42,480 nt of DNA from Streptomyces flavotricini (GTDB lineage Bacteria; Actinomycetota; Actinomycetes; Streptomycetales; Streptomycetaceae), in the NCBI RefSeq assembly GCF_020639365.1, contig NZ_JAINUL010000001.1, forward strand, positions 3,454,549-3,497,028, written 5' to 3'. Positions 31,202-38,927 of this stretch are shown piece after piece; the stretch's first letter is position 1, and each line of letters opens with the position of its first letter. The translations under genes and the position numbers were made by a program. The notes under the pieces are model-generated. The model was not told where the DNA came from. It saw nothing but the letters and a program-made list of their open reading frames with translations, and searched no databases.

Positions 31202-32746
31202 ATGGGTCGAAATGTGGTGCGGGGTGCCGTGGCCGTCGTCGTCGCCTTCGGGCTGGCCGGGGTCAGTGGGTGCTCCGACAGCGGCGAAGGCAAGCCCAAG
31301 GCCGGGGGGACCCCGGGGGCCGCGCCCCTGAAGTGGGGGGAGTGCGCCGCTCCGGACGTCGCCGAAGGCGGCGGGCAGGCGCCGCCCAAGGACTGGGAGT
31401 GCGCCACGCTCCACGTGCCCCTCGACTACGCCAAGCCCGAGGGGGAGACGATCCCGCTCGCGCTGATCCGGGCCAAGGCGCGGAACAAGGACGAGCGGCT
31501 CGGCTCGCTCGTGTTCAACTTCGGCGGACCCGGCGGTTCCGGGATCAGTACGCTGCCCGGCGCCGCCAAGGAGTACGAGGCGCTGCGGGCGCGGTACGAC
31601 CTCGTGAGCTTCGACCCGCGCGGCGTGGGGCGCAGCGCCCCCGTCGAGTGCGAGGACGACAAGCAGCTCGACGCCTACTACGCGCAGGACTCCTCGCCCG
31701 AGACCGCCCAGGAGGAGAAGACCTATCTGGCGAACCTCGAGAAGTACCAACGGGCCTGCAAGGACAAGTCCGGGCACCTGCTGCCCCACGTCGGCACCGA
31801 GAACGCCGCCCGCGACCTCGACCGGATCCGGCAGGCCCTCGGCGACGAGAAGCTGAACTACTTCGGGATCTCCTACGGAACCGAACTCGGCGGGGTCTAC
31901 GCCCACCTCTTCCCCAAGAACGTCGGCCGTGCCGTCTTCGACGCCGTCGTCGATCCGACCCAGAACTCCGAGCAGAGCGCGCTGGGCCAGGCCAAGGGGT
32001 TCCAGCTCGCCCTCGGCAACTTCGCGCAGGACTGCGTGAACCGCGGCGACGAGTGCCGGCTCCAGGGCAGCACCGCCAAGGAGATCGAGGACAACATCAT
32101 CAAGCTGCAGAAGAGCCTGGCCGACAAGCCCATCCCCGGCATCGGCGGCCGGATGCTCACCGACTCCGCCGCCACCAACGGCATCGCCCAGGCCCTGTAC
32201 TCCAAGGAGCTGTGGCCGCTGCTGGAGCAGGGGCTGGACGAGGCCGAAGGCGGGCAGGGACAGCTGCTGATGGCGTTGTCCGACGCGCTCAACGGCCGTG
32301 ACCAGCAGGGCCACTACAGCAACATCGGCGCCGCCAACACGGCGATCAACTGCGCCGACTCCAAGGGCCGGTACACGCTGGCGCAGACGAAGGCGAAACT
32401 GCCCGAATTCCGCGCCGCCTCCCCCGTCTTCGGCGACTTCCTCGGCTGGGCCATGATGAGCTGCACCGACTGGCCCGTCCCGGGCGTCTGGGACACCCCG
32501 GACGTCTCCGCCCCCGGATCGGCGCCCATCCTGGTGATCGGCAACACCGGCGACCCGGCCACACCGTACGAGGGCGCCCGCAAGATGGTGGAGCGGCTCG
32601 GCCCCGGCGTGGGCGTGGAGCTCACGTACAAGGGCGAGGGGCACGGCGCCTACAACAGCGGTGACCAGTGCGTGCAGGCCGCGGTCAACAGCTACCTGCT
32701 CGACGGGAAGGTGCCCCCCGCCGACACCGTCTGCACCCCGGCCTGA
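31202..32746 (+). CDS. Secreted alpha/beta-hydrolase, tripeptidyl-aminopeptidase (SLP/TAP) family lipoprotein
   Basis: Exported serine peptidase of 514 residues. The N-terminus MGRNVVRG-hydrophobic-LAGVSGC is a lipoprotein signal peptide with lipobox VSGC (Cys24). The oxyanion motif FGGPGGSG is at 107-114. The nucleophile S224 lies in GISYG, the acid is in NTGDPATPYE and the His in GEGHGAY. The C-terminal TAP-like region carries the last two. Paired cysteines are consistent with disulfides in a secreted protein. Family members release N-terminal tripeptides from proteins outside the cell. ATG at 31202 is chosen because it directly opens the signal peptide. It is 197 bases after the flippase-like gene and ends in a terminator shared with moeZ. 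Confidence 0.94.
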   Translation: MGRNVVRGAVAVVVAFGLAGVSGCSDSGEGKPKAGGTPGAAPLKWGECAAPDVAEGGGQAPPKDWECATLHVPLDYAKPEGETIPLALIRAKARNKDERLGSLVFNFGGPGGSGISTLPGAAKEYEALRARYDLVSFDPRGVGRSAPVECEDDKQLDAYYAQDSSPETAQEEKTYLANLEKYQRACKDKSGHLLPHVGTENAARDLDRIRQALGDEKLNYFGISYGTELGGVYAHLFPKNVGRAVFDAVVDPTQNSEQSALGQAKGFQLALGNFAQDCVNRGDECRLQGSTAKEIEDNIIKLQKSLADKPIPGIGGRMLTDSAATNGIAQALYSKELWPLLEQGLDEAEGGQGQLLMALSDALNGRDQQGHYSNIGAANTAINCADSKGRYTLAQTKAKLPEFRAASPVFGDFLGWAMMSCTDWPVPGVWDTPDVSAPGSAPILVIGNTGDPATPYEGARKMVERLGPGVGVELTYKGEGHGAYNSGDQCVQAAVNSYLLDGKVPPADTVCTPA

Positions 32747-32751
32747 CAAGG

Positions 32752-32798
32752 GAGAAGGCCCTCACCGCCACCCGTGGGGGCGGGGCGAGGGCCTTCTC
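32752..32798. terminator. Bidirectional hairpin terminator between the TAP peptidase and moeZ
   Basis: GAGAAGGCCCTC (32752-32763) pairs perfectly with GAGGGCCTTCTC (32787-32798). It lies between convergent stops at 32746 and 32831. Confidence 0.9.
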
Positions 32799-32830
32799 GA
32801 CCGGCTGTCCGGACCAGCTGCTCGGACCGT

Positions 32831-34009
32831 TTAGTAGACCGGCTTCTCGGGCTCGATCTGGTGGACCCAGCCGATGACGCCGCCGCCCACGTGGACCGCG
32901 TCCGCGAAGCCCGCGGACTTCAGGACCGCGAGGACTTCCGCACTGCGGACGCCCGTCTTGCAGTGCAAGACGATGCGCTTGTCCTGCGGGAGGTCCTGGA
33001 GGGCGGTGCCCATCAGGAACTCGCCCTTGGGGATCAGCTTCGCGCCGGGGATCGCGACGATCTCGTACTCGTTCTTCTCGCGGACGTCGATGATCTCGAT
33101 CGGCTCGTCGTTGTCGATCCACTCCTTGAGCTGCTTCGGAGTGATCGTGGAGCCTGCGGCCGCCTCCTGGGCCTCCTCCGACACGACGCCGCAGAAGGCC
33201 TCGTAGTCGATGAGCTCGGTGACCGTCGCGTTCGGACCGCAGACCGCGCAGTCGGGATCCTTGCGGACCTTGACCTGCCGGTACTGCATCTCCAGGGCGT
33301 CGTAGATCATCAGGCGGCCGACCAGCGGCTCGCCGACGCCCGTGAGGACCTTGATGGCCTCCGTCACCTGGATGGAGCCGATGGACGCGCAGAGCACGCC
33401 CAGCACGCCGCCCTCGGCGCAGCTCGGGACCATGCCCGGCGGCGGGGGCTCCGGGTACAGGCAGCGGTAGCACGGACCGTGCTCGGACCAGAAGACCGAG
33501 GCCTGGCCGTCGAAGCGGTAGATCGAACCCCATACGTACGGCTTGTTCAGCAGCACGCAGGCGTCGTTGACGAGGTAGCGCGTGGCGAAGTTGTCCGTGC
33601 CGTCGACGATGAGGTCGTACTGGCTGAAGATCTCCATCACGTTCTCGGCTTCGAGCCGCTCTTCGTGAAGGACCACGTTGACGTACGGGTTGATGCCCAG
33701 CACGCTGTCGCGCGCGGACTCGGCCTTGGAACGGCCGATGTCCGCCTGGCTGTGGATGATCTGGCGCTGGAGGTTCGACTCGTCGACCTCGTCGAACTCC
33801 ACGATGCCCAGCGTGCCGACGCCGGCCGCGGCCAGGTACATGAGGGCGGGCGAGCCGAGGCCGCCCGCGCCCACGGCCAGCACCTTGGCGTTCTTCAGGC
33901 GCTTCTGGCCGTCCATCCCGACATCCGGGATGATCAGGTGGCGGGAGTACCGACGGACCTCGTCAACGGTGAGCTCAGCAGCTGGCTCGACCAGGGGTGG
34001 CAGCGACAC
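32831..34009 (-). CDS. moeZ: Adenylyltransferase/sulfurtransferase MoeZ
   Basis: 392-residue fusion of a MoeB/ThiF E1-like domain and a rhodanese. The adenylation domain has the nucleotide loop GAGGLGS (47-53), the R-Q-I-I-H region and a zinc site from two CxxC pairs (CYRC, CAVC). The rhodanese active-site loop CKTGVRS carries the persulfide Cys350. MoeZ adenylates and thiocarboxylates small sulfur-carrier proteins for molybdopterin, cysteine (CysO) and thio-natural products. GTG at 34009 follows GGAG. A SigR-type promoter sits at 34054-34079. MoeB/MoeZ as a SigR target in S. coelicolor is something I recall but cannot check here. M. tuberculosis has moeZ (Rv3206c) near the same gene cluster. 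Confidence 0.96.
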   Translation of the reverse strand: MSLPPLVEPAAELTVDEVRRYSRHLIIPDVGMDGQKRLKNAKVLAVGAGGLGSPALMYLAAAGVGTLGIVEFDEVDESNLQRQIIHSQADIGRSKAESARDSVLGINPYVNVVLHEERLEAENVMEIFSQYDLIVDGTDNFATRYLVNDACVLLNKPYVWGSIYRFDGQASVFWSEHGPCYRCLYPEPPPPGMVPSCAEGGVLGVLCASIGSIQVTEAIKVLTGVGEPLVGRLMIYDALEMQYRQVKVRKDPDCAVCGPNATVTELIDYEAFCGVVSEEAQEAAAGSTITPKQLKEWIDNDEPIEIIDVREKNEYEIVAIPGAKLIPKGEFLMGTALQDLPQDKRIVLHCKTGVRSAEVLAVLKSAGFADAVHVGGGVIGWVHQIEPEKPVY

Positions 34010-34053
34010 GGGGACTCCGTAGATGGTTACGTCGTAACGGTGGTTCTTCCCGT

Positions 34054-34079
34054 AACACTGCCACGCCCTTCTTCATTCC
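34054..34079 (-). promoter_or_regulatory. SigR-type promoter of moeZ
   Basis: Minus strand GGAAT (34079-34075), 18 bases, GTT (34056-34054) matches the SigR consensus exactly. The -35 overlaps the stop codon of the spherulin-4 gene. Predicted transcription start is about 38 bases before the moeZ GTG. This lets moeZ respond to thiol stress independently of the upstream operon. Confidence 0.8.
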
Positions 34080-34822
34080 GAGACACCCGGTCCGATCCGC
34101 GAGACGATTTCGTCCCAGTACGCGGGCAGCGAGGCCCACGGATCGCGGCCTCCGGCCCCGCCCCGGTCGGTGAACCAGATCGTGCCGGCGCCCTGCCAGC
34201 GGGCGATCCGCACCGCCTCCTCCAGATGCGTCTGCGGCACCCCGTGGACCAGGTGGCAGAAGCGCTCGGGCGGGTGCTCGGCGGTCCACTCCGCCACCTG
34301 CGACCACCGGTAGTCGGCCCACGCCCCGGAGAAGGTGACCAGCTGGTCGGCGGCCTCCGCGTAGCCCTCGTACGGATGCGTGCCGTGTCCCAGCACGATG
34401 CGGAGGTCCTCGCCGAGGCCGCGCAGGGCGGCGGTGACCCGGCGTACGGCGGCCAGCTCGGCCCGGTCCGCCGGGACGTCGGCCAGGTAGAAACCGCCGA
34501 CCCGGTACCAGTCGCGGAAGCGGTGGGCGTCGGAGACCAGCTCGCCGAACGAACGGGATCCGTCTCGCATCGCGAGATGGCCGAGCACGGTCCCGCCGGC
34601 CTCCCGGAGCTTGCCCGCGGCCTCCGTGCAGTGCGGATCGGGCCGACCGCCCGGCCCGTCCGTGACGTTGAGCACCGTCCAGTGCAGCGGGGTCCCGGGC
34701 CGGGTCAGTTCGGCCCACTCGACCGGCGCGAGCAGCGGGTGCGCGTACCCGGGTGCACCGAGGCCGAGGCGGCCCGCATCGGTCGCGGCGGCCGCCGTGG
34801 CCGCTGTCGTCAGATGCGGCAC
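34073..34822 (-). CDS. Spherulation-specific family 4 (GH135-like) protein
   Basis: Spherulin-4 family TIM-barrel protein of 249 residues. Recognisable elements are GYAHPLLAPVEW (25-36), LNVTDGPGG, HLAMRDGSRSFGELVSDAHRF and FCHLVHG. The family includes the fungal glycoside hydrolase Sph3 (GH135), an endo-alpha-1,4-N-acetylgalactosaminidase in galactosaminogalactan synthesis. At the expected catalytic Asp-Glu site this protein reads FYLAD (111-115), and at the later Glu site VTFSG (162-166), so key acids may be missing. No signal peptide is seen. GTG at 34822 follows GGAGG and lies inside the end of the SDR gene (13-base overlap), showing coupling. It is the last of four cluster genes. Confidence 0.86.
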   Translation of the reverse strand: MPHLTTAATAAAATDAGRLGLGAPGYAHPLLAPVEWAELTRPGTPLHWTVLNVTDGPGGRPDPHCTEAAGKLREAGGTVLGHLAMRDGSRSFGELVSDAHRFRDWYRVGGFYLADVPADRAELAAVRRVTAALRGLGEDLRIVLGHGTHPYEGYAEAADQLVTFSGAWADYRWSQVAEWTAEHPPERFCHLVHGVPQTHLEEAVRIARWQGAGTIWFTDRGGAGGRDPWASLPAYWDEIVSRIGPGVSE

Positions 34823-35898
34823 GCCGCCTCCATCCAGATGTCCGCGAGGGACTCCTCCAGGTTGATCCGGGGCCGCCAGCCCAGCCGGTCCCGGGCCGTG
34901 CGCACATCGGCCTGCTGCCAGGCGCCGCAGCCGTCGGGGTACGGGTACGGGGGCGTCACGGCGCCGCCGGCGAGCTGCTCGCCCGTCGCCTCGGAACGCG
35001 GGGAGCCGATGGCGGCGAGCCCCGGCGGCCGGCCGCCGCCCTGGTGGCCGTGCCCGTGGCCGTGCCCGGGCCCGTGGCCCGGTCCGTGACCGAGTCCCTG
35101 ACCGTGTCCCGGCCCGTGTCCCGGCCCGTGCTGGCCCTGCTGCGGCAGGTCCAGCTCGTGCAGGGCGCCCCCGTACCCGGCGACCCTGGCCAGCACCGCG
35201 GCCGCGTCGCGCAGCCTGACAGCGCGCCCGGTGCCGATGTTGACGACCCCCTGGGCGGCGGAGAGCGAGGCGGCGTGCACGGCGCGCGCCACGTCCCGTA
35301 CGTCCACGAAGTCGCGCTGCACGCCGAGCCCGCTGAGCTTGAGCTCGCCGTCCCCGTTCTGCATCGCCCGGCGCATGGCCTCGGCGAGCCGGCCGAGCGG
35401 GGATCCGGCGGGGGTGCCGGGCCCGACGGGCGAGAAGATCCGCAGGACGACCGCGTCCAGCCCCGACCCGAGCACCAGCTCGGTGGCGGCCAGCTTGCTG
35501 ACGCCGTACGGGCCACCGGGTCTCGGCACGGCGTCCTCGGCCGTGGACGATCCGGGCTGGCTGGGCCCGTACTCGGCGGCGCAGCCGAGCTGGACGAGAC
35601 GGGCCCCGCAGCCGCTGCGGCGCAGGGATTCGCAGATGGTGGCCACGGCGACGGTGTTGTGCCGGGTCAGCTCCCGGGCCCCGCCGCGGGTGGCCCCGGC
35701 GCAGTTGATGACGACACCGGGGTGCACGGCGTCGAGGAACCGGGTGAGGGCGCCGGGGCTGCCGGTGGCGAGGTCGAAGCGGACGTCCGCGTCGTCGCCG
35801 CGGCCGAGCGCGGTGAGCTGGACGGCGGGGTCGGCGAGCAGCCGGTCGGCGACGTAGCGGCCGAGGTATCCGTTGGCTCCGATCAGCAGCACCCTCAT
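34810..35898 (-). CDS. Extended SDR, NDP-sugar epimerase/reductase-like, with His-rich insert
   Basis: NAD(P)-dependent extended SDR of 362 residues. The nucleotide motif GANGYLG is at 7-13. The catalytic pair Y131 and K135 is in YGVSK. The usual Ser upstream is Cys106 in LGCAAEYG. QRDFVDVRDVA and the VVNIGTG strand are standard for sugar-nucleotide enzymes. Between the two C-terminal parts lies an insert of about 35 residues built from Gly-His and Gly-Pro-Gly-His units with nine His. ATG at 35898 has GAGGGG upstream. The position between a GT4 enzyme and a spherulin-4 protein suggests that it supplies an activated hexosamine or related sugar; the substrate is not proven. Confidence 0.88.
   Translation of the reverse strand: MRVLLIGANGYLGRYVADRLLADPAVQLTALGRGDDADVRFDLATGSPGALTRFLDAVHPGVVINCAGATRGGARELTRHNTVAVATICESLRRSGCGARLVQLGCAAEYGPSQPGSSTAEDAVPRPGGPYGVSKLAATELVLGSGLDAVVLRIFSPVGPGTPAGSPLGRLAEAMRRAMQNGDGELKLSGLGVQRDFVDVRDVARAVHAASLSAAQGVVNIGTGRAVRLRDAAAVLARVAGYGGALHELDLPQQGQHGPGHGPGHGQGLGHGPGHGPGHGHGHGHQGGGRPPGLAAIGSPRSEATGEQLAGGAVTPPYPYPDGCGAWQQADVRTARDRLGWRPRINLEESLADIWMEAACRI
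35041..35142 (-). repeat. Coding repeat for a Gly-His-Pro-rich insert
   Basis: Degenerate GGGCCGTGGCC-like units, read on the minus strand as GGC CAC GGG CCG, encode repeated Gly-His/Gly-Pro. The segment interrupts the SDR between the substrate-domain strand and the C-terminal helix. Base composition and repetition differ from the flanking coding sequence. Confidence 0.8.
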
Positions 35899-36033
35899 CG
35901 CGCGGCCCCTCGGTTGGTTGGCTGGCCGGTCATCCTGTGTCTCCTTCGTCGATGGGCGGGGGTCGGGGGTGGTGGGGGTAGGGGTGGGTACGGCTCCGGA
36001 GAGCTGCGGCGGAAGGGAGGACGGCGGCCGGGC

Positions 36034-36924
36034 TCAGGGACGGGCGTGCGCGGACGCCCGGGAGAGCGCGAGGACGGCGTGTACGAGCAGCACCGCGGCC
36101 GCGGCGGACACCGCCGGCGGCGTCGGGACCAGGGCGAGGGCCAGGGCTGCGGCGACGGGCCCGCGCGGAGCCCCGTGCCCGAGCAGCAGGCGGGTCAGGA
36201 ACAGCAGCACGGCGAGCGGTACGGCGACGCCGAGCGGGGTCCCGGCGAGCGCGGCCGCCCCGGCCGCGGCGAAGGCCAGGGCGGCCGCGACGAGCAGCGG
36301 CCGGGCCCGGTCGGCGAAGTCCTCCAGGGCCCGGCTCCCGGCGAGCCGGCTCCGGGCGCGGGCGGCGAACACGGCGCCGACCAGGTGTCCGGGGGCCGCG
36401 GCCAGGGCGAGGCCGGCCCCGAGCGCGGTGCCGTCGCGGTACACCGCCCAGCCCACGACGGCCGCGGCGAGCAGCAGCACGGCGTAGGGGAACCGGCCGG
36501 CGGCGGGCCGCCCGGGCCGGGCGGGCCAGACCAGGGCGGCGACGACGGCGAGCACGGCGACGGGGCCCGCGAACGGCACCCCGGCCGCGCTCACCCCGAG
36601 TGCGAGGGCCCCGGGGAGCACGGCGTGACCGAAGCCGCGTAAGGCCCGGGCGTCGCGGGGCCGGGCGGCGGAGGGCGCGGCCGGCTCGTCCCCGCGCGGG
36701 GTGCGGGCGTAGAGCTCCTCGGCGAGCGAGAACACGTCCCGGTGCCGGAAGCGCGCGGCGGTGCGGTCGGTGATGCCCTGCACCTCCAGCCCGGCGGCGA
36801 TCTCCAGCGGGTCCACGGCCCGCTCGCAGAGCGCCCGGTGGCGGTGCAGCAGCGTCTTGACGGGGTCCCCGGCGGCCCTGCGGCGGGGGGCCGAGGCGAC
36901 GGGGGCGGCTTCGTCCAGGGTCAT
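36034..36924 (-). CDS. Multi-pass membrane protein coupled to the GT4 glycosyltransferase
   Basis: 296-residue protein. The first ~105 residues are soluble, with AAGLEVQGITDRTAARF and RDVFSLAEELYARTP elements. About seven or eight hydrophobic segments follow, in an Ala/Leu/Val/Gly-rich C-terminal part. ATG at 36924 overlaps the GT4 stop (ATGA), so the two are co-translated. No transporter or polymerase family is recognised by eye. In Pel systems the GT4 enzyme PelF works with the membrane protein PelG; this protein is shorter than PelG and not clearly related, so the parallel is only positional. It is 135 bases upstream of the SDR gene. Confidence 0.8.
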   Translation of the reverse strand: MTLDEAAPVASAPRRRAAGDPVKTLLHRHRALCERAVDPLEIAAGLEVQGITDRTAARFRHRDVFSLAEELYARTPRGDEPAAPSAARPRDARALRGFGHAVLPGALALGVSAAGVPFAGPVAVLAVVAALVWPARPGRPAAGRFPYAVLLLAAAVVGWAVYRDGTALGAGLALAAAPGHLVGAVFAARARSRLAGSRALEDFADRARPLLVAAALAFAAAGAAALAGTPLGVAVPLAVLLFLTRLLLGHGAPRGPVAAALALALVPTPPAVSAAAAVLLVHAVLALSRASAHARP

Positions 36925-38747
36925 ACGGTCGCCTCCGTGGCCGTGGTGGTGGTCGTGCTCGGGGTCTTCGCGGCGGCGGCGCCCGGCGTCCTCGCCGAAG
37001 CCGCGCCCCGGGTCGTCGCCGAAGCCGCGCCCGGCGTCCTCGCGGAGGCCGCGCCCGGCGTCGGGGCCGTGGCGGCAGCGGCGGCGGCCGGAGCCGAAGC
37101 AGCAGCCGGAGCCGGGCCCCCGGCCCGGTCCGCCCCCGGGTCCGCCCACGTCGGGCTCGTCCAGTGCCCCGGAACCCGCGCCTCCAGGGGCTGTTCGAAC
37201 GGGACCCCGCCCTCCCCCCGGGCCGGCCCGCGGGCCAGCAGCTGGAGGTAGATCTCCCGGAAGGCGGCCACGTTCTGCTCGACGGTGAAAAGCTCCAGGG
37301 CCCGGGCCCGGGCGGCGGCTCCCAGCCGGAGGGCCCGTTCGGGATCGCGCAGCAGGGACAGGCAGGCGTCGGCCAGCGCCCGCGGGTTGCGCGGCGGGAC
37401 GACCAGCCCCGTACCGCCGATGACCTCGCACACGGCGCCGACGTCGGTGGAGACGGTGGCCCGGCCGCAGAGCATCGCCTCGGCGAGCGTGATCGGGAAG
37501 CCCTCGATCACCGAGGACAGCACGACCACCCGTCCCGAGCCGTACGCGTGGGCCGGCGTCGGGGCCTCGGGGCCGCCGATCTCCTCGAAGGTGACGGGGT
37601 TCTCCCCGACCGTGACGGCGTCTGCGGCCTCGTCGGGGAAGAGCTGCGCGGCGAGCGAGCGGCAGTCGGCGAGGTAGCCGGGGACGACGGCGGTCGCGAA
37701 GATCCGCAGCCGGGTGCCGGGCGCGGCCCGGCGCACCTCGGCGAAGGCGTGCAGCAGGGCGATCAGGTCCTTGGCGGGCTCTATCCGGCCGACCCAGACC
37801 AGGGTGTCGGGGTCCCCACAGCCGGGGTCCTCGCCGACGGTGGCGAATCGGTCCGCCTCCATCCCCGGGTAGACCGTCCGCAGCCGGTCGCGGGTGGCGC
37901 CGCAGCGCTCCTGCCAGCGCCGGGCGTGCGCGTTGCCGGGGGTGAGGAGGTCGGCCTCGGCATAGATCTCGGAGGCCAGCCGCATGTGGAAGGCCGCGAG
38001 CAGGGCCCGTACGGCGGGCCTCGGAGTGGCACCCCGCCCGCCGGTGCCCGTGGCGGCCGAGGGGTCCGCCGCGTGCTCCAGGTAGTGGGCCCGGAGCTGG
38101 ACCCCGTACTCGGTGACCAGCAGCGGAACCCCGAAGAAGCGTTTGGCCAGCAGGCCGGGGAGCGCGGCGATCCCGCCCGCCGCCGCGTGGCAGACGTCGA
38201 CCTCGCGCAGGTCCTCGTACCAGTCGAGGGACAACGGTCTCAGCAGCCGCTCCAGTTCGTCGACGAAGTCGAGCAGGTCGGCCACTTGGGCCCGCTGTAC
38301 GGAGCGGCGTGCGCCGGGGGCCCGGCAGCCGGCCTCCACCGCCCGCACCGCGGTCTCGGAGCGCAGGGCCGCGTACAACCCTCCCTGTTCTCGGGCGAGT
38401 TCGGCCAGTCCGTACAGTCCCGCGGCGAAGGGCTCGGGCTCCGGCCCGCCCGCGCAGATCCCGCGGACCAGATCCTTGAAGCTGTCGGCGAAGCGCCGGC
38501 GCTCACGCCGGGAGTACGTGCGCCCGTCGTCCGCCGGGGCCCAGAGCGGGGCGGTCCAGACACGGGTGACGTGCTCGGGGAGGACGACCCGGCCGCGTTC
38601 CTCCTGCTCGGCGCTGCGGCTCAGCGCGTAGAGCTCGAACTCGTGCTGCGGCAGCCCGCGGACCAGCCGGTCGCACCACAGCCGTGCTTCTCCCGTCGCA
38701 TACGGATAACCACCTTCCGTGAGCAGTCCGATCCGCACGAGTGGCAC
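36921..38747 (-). CDS. PelF-like (DUF3492) GT4 glycosyltransferase
   Basis: Retaining GT4 glycosyltransferase, 608 residues, with the N-terminal DUF3492 domain typical of PelF. It starts VRIGLLTEGGYPYATGEARL and continues WCDRLVRGLPQHEFELYAL. The middle holds PLLVTEYGVQLRAHYLEH and the VYPGMEADRF linker. The donor-binding domain starts LVWVGRIEPAKDLIALLHAF and carries the E-GFPITLA-E site (EX7E). PelF uses UDP-GlcNAc/GalNAc to build Pel polysaccharide. The last ~80 residues are an Ala/Pro/Thr repeat tail (PGAASARTPGAAS) not expected in the family. GTG at 38747 follows GGGAG. It heads the cluster, upstream of the coupled membrane protein. Confidence 0.92.
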   Translation of the reverse strand: MPLVRIGLLTEGGYPYATGEARLWCDRLVRGLPQHEFELYALSRSAEQEERGRVVLPEHVTRVWTAPLWAPADDGRTYSRRERRRFADSFKDLVRGICAGGPEPEPFAAGLYGLAELAREQGGLYAALRSETAVRAVEAGCRAPGARRSVQRAQVADLLDFVDELERLLRPLSLDWYEDLREVDVCHAAAGGIAALPGLLAKRFFGVPLLVTEYGVQLRAHYLEHAADPSAATGTGGRGATPRPAVRALLAAFHMRLASEIYAEADLLTPGNAHARRWQERCGATRDRLRTVYPGMEADRFATVGEDPGCGDPDTLVWVGRIEPAKDLIALLHAFAEVRRAAPGTRLRIFATAVVPGYLADCRSLAAQLFPDEAADAVTVGENPVTFEEIGGPEAPTPAHAYGSGRVVVLSSVIEGFPITLAEAMLCGRATVSTDVGAVCEVIGGTGLVVPPRNPRALADACLSLLRDPERALRLGAAARARALELFTVEQNVAAFREIYLQLLARGPARGEGGVPFEQPLEARVPGHWTSPTWADPGADRAGGPAPAAASAPAAAAAATAPTPGAASARTPGAASATTRGAASARTPGAAAAKTPSTTTTTATEATV

Positions 38748-38821
38748 CCCCGATCTCCCGTTCAGGCGGTCTCCGTGGTCCGGTGACCCGCCGCGGGAAA
38801 CTCAAGCGGATATGCCGATGA

Positions 38822-38845
38822 CGCGACGGACGGTTGTCCGTCGCG
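38822..38845. repeat. Inverted repeat upstream of the GT4 gene
   Basis: CGCGACGGA (38822-38830) and TCCGTCGCG (38837-38845) are perfect 9-bp arms around CGGTTG. It is 75 bases upstream of the GT4 GTG. It could be an operator for the cluster, or a second terminator hairpin for the ABC operon that ends at 38928. Confidence 0.45.
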
Positions 38846-38903
38846 CCACCGGAAGGGGTGAAGAGTCGTAACTTTCGACCACGGTCCGCGTTCGAGCGCG
38901 CTA

Positions 38904-38920
38904 GAAAGGGCCTGCGGCCC
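38904..38920 (-). terminator. Intrinsic terminator of the ABC transporter operon
   Basis: Minus strand GGGCC-GCA-GGCCC followed by TTTCT, starting 8 bases after the ABC ATPase stop at 38928. The stem is short (5 bp) but G/C-only with a T tract. Confidence 0.65.
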
Positions 38921-38927
38921 TCGTACC

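Noticed and set aside
34810..38747. Complete Pel operon
   Set aside because: No PelG, PelD, PelE or PelA deacetylase homologue is recognisable; only the GT4, an SDR and a GH135-like protein support the comparison.
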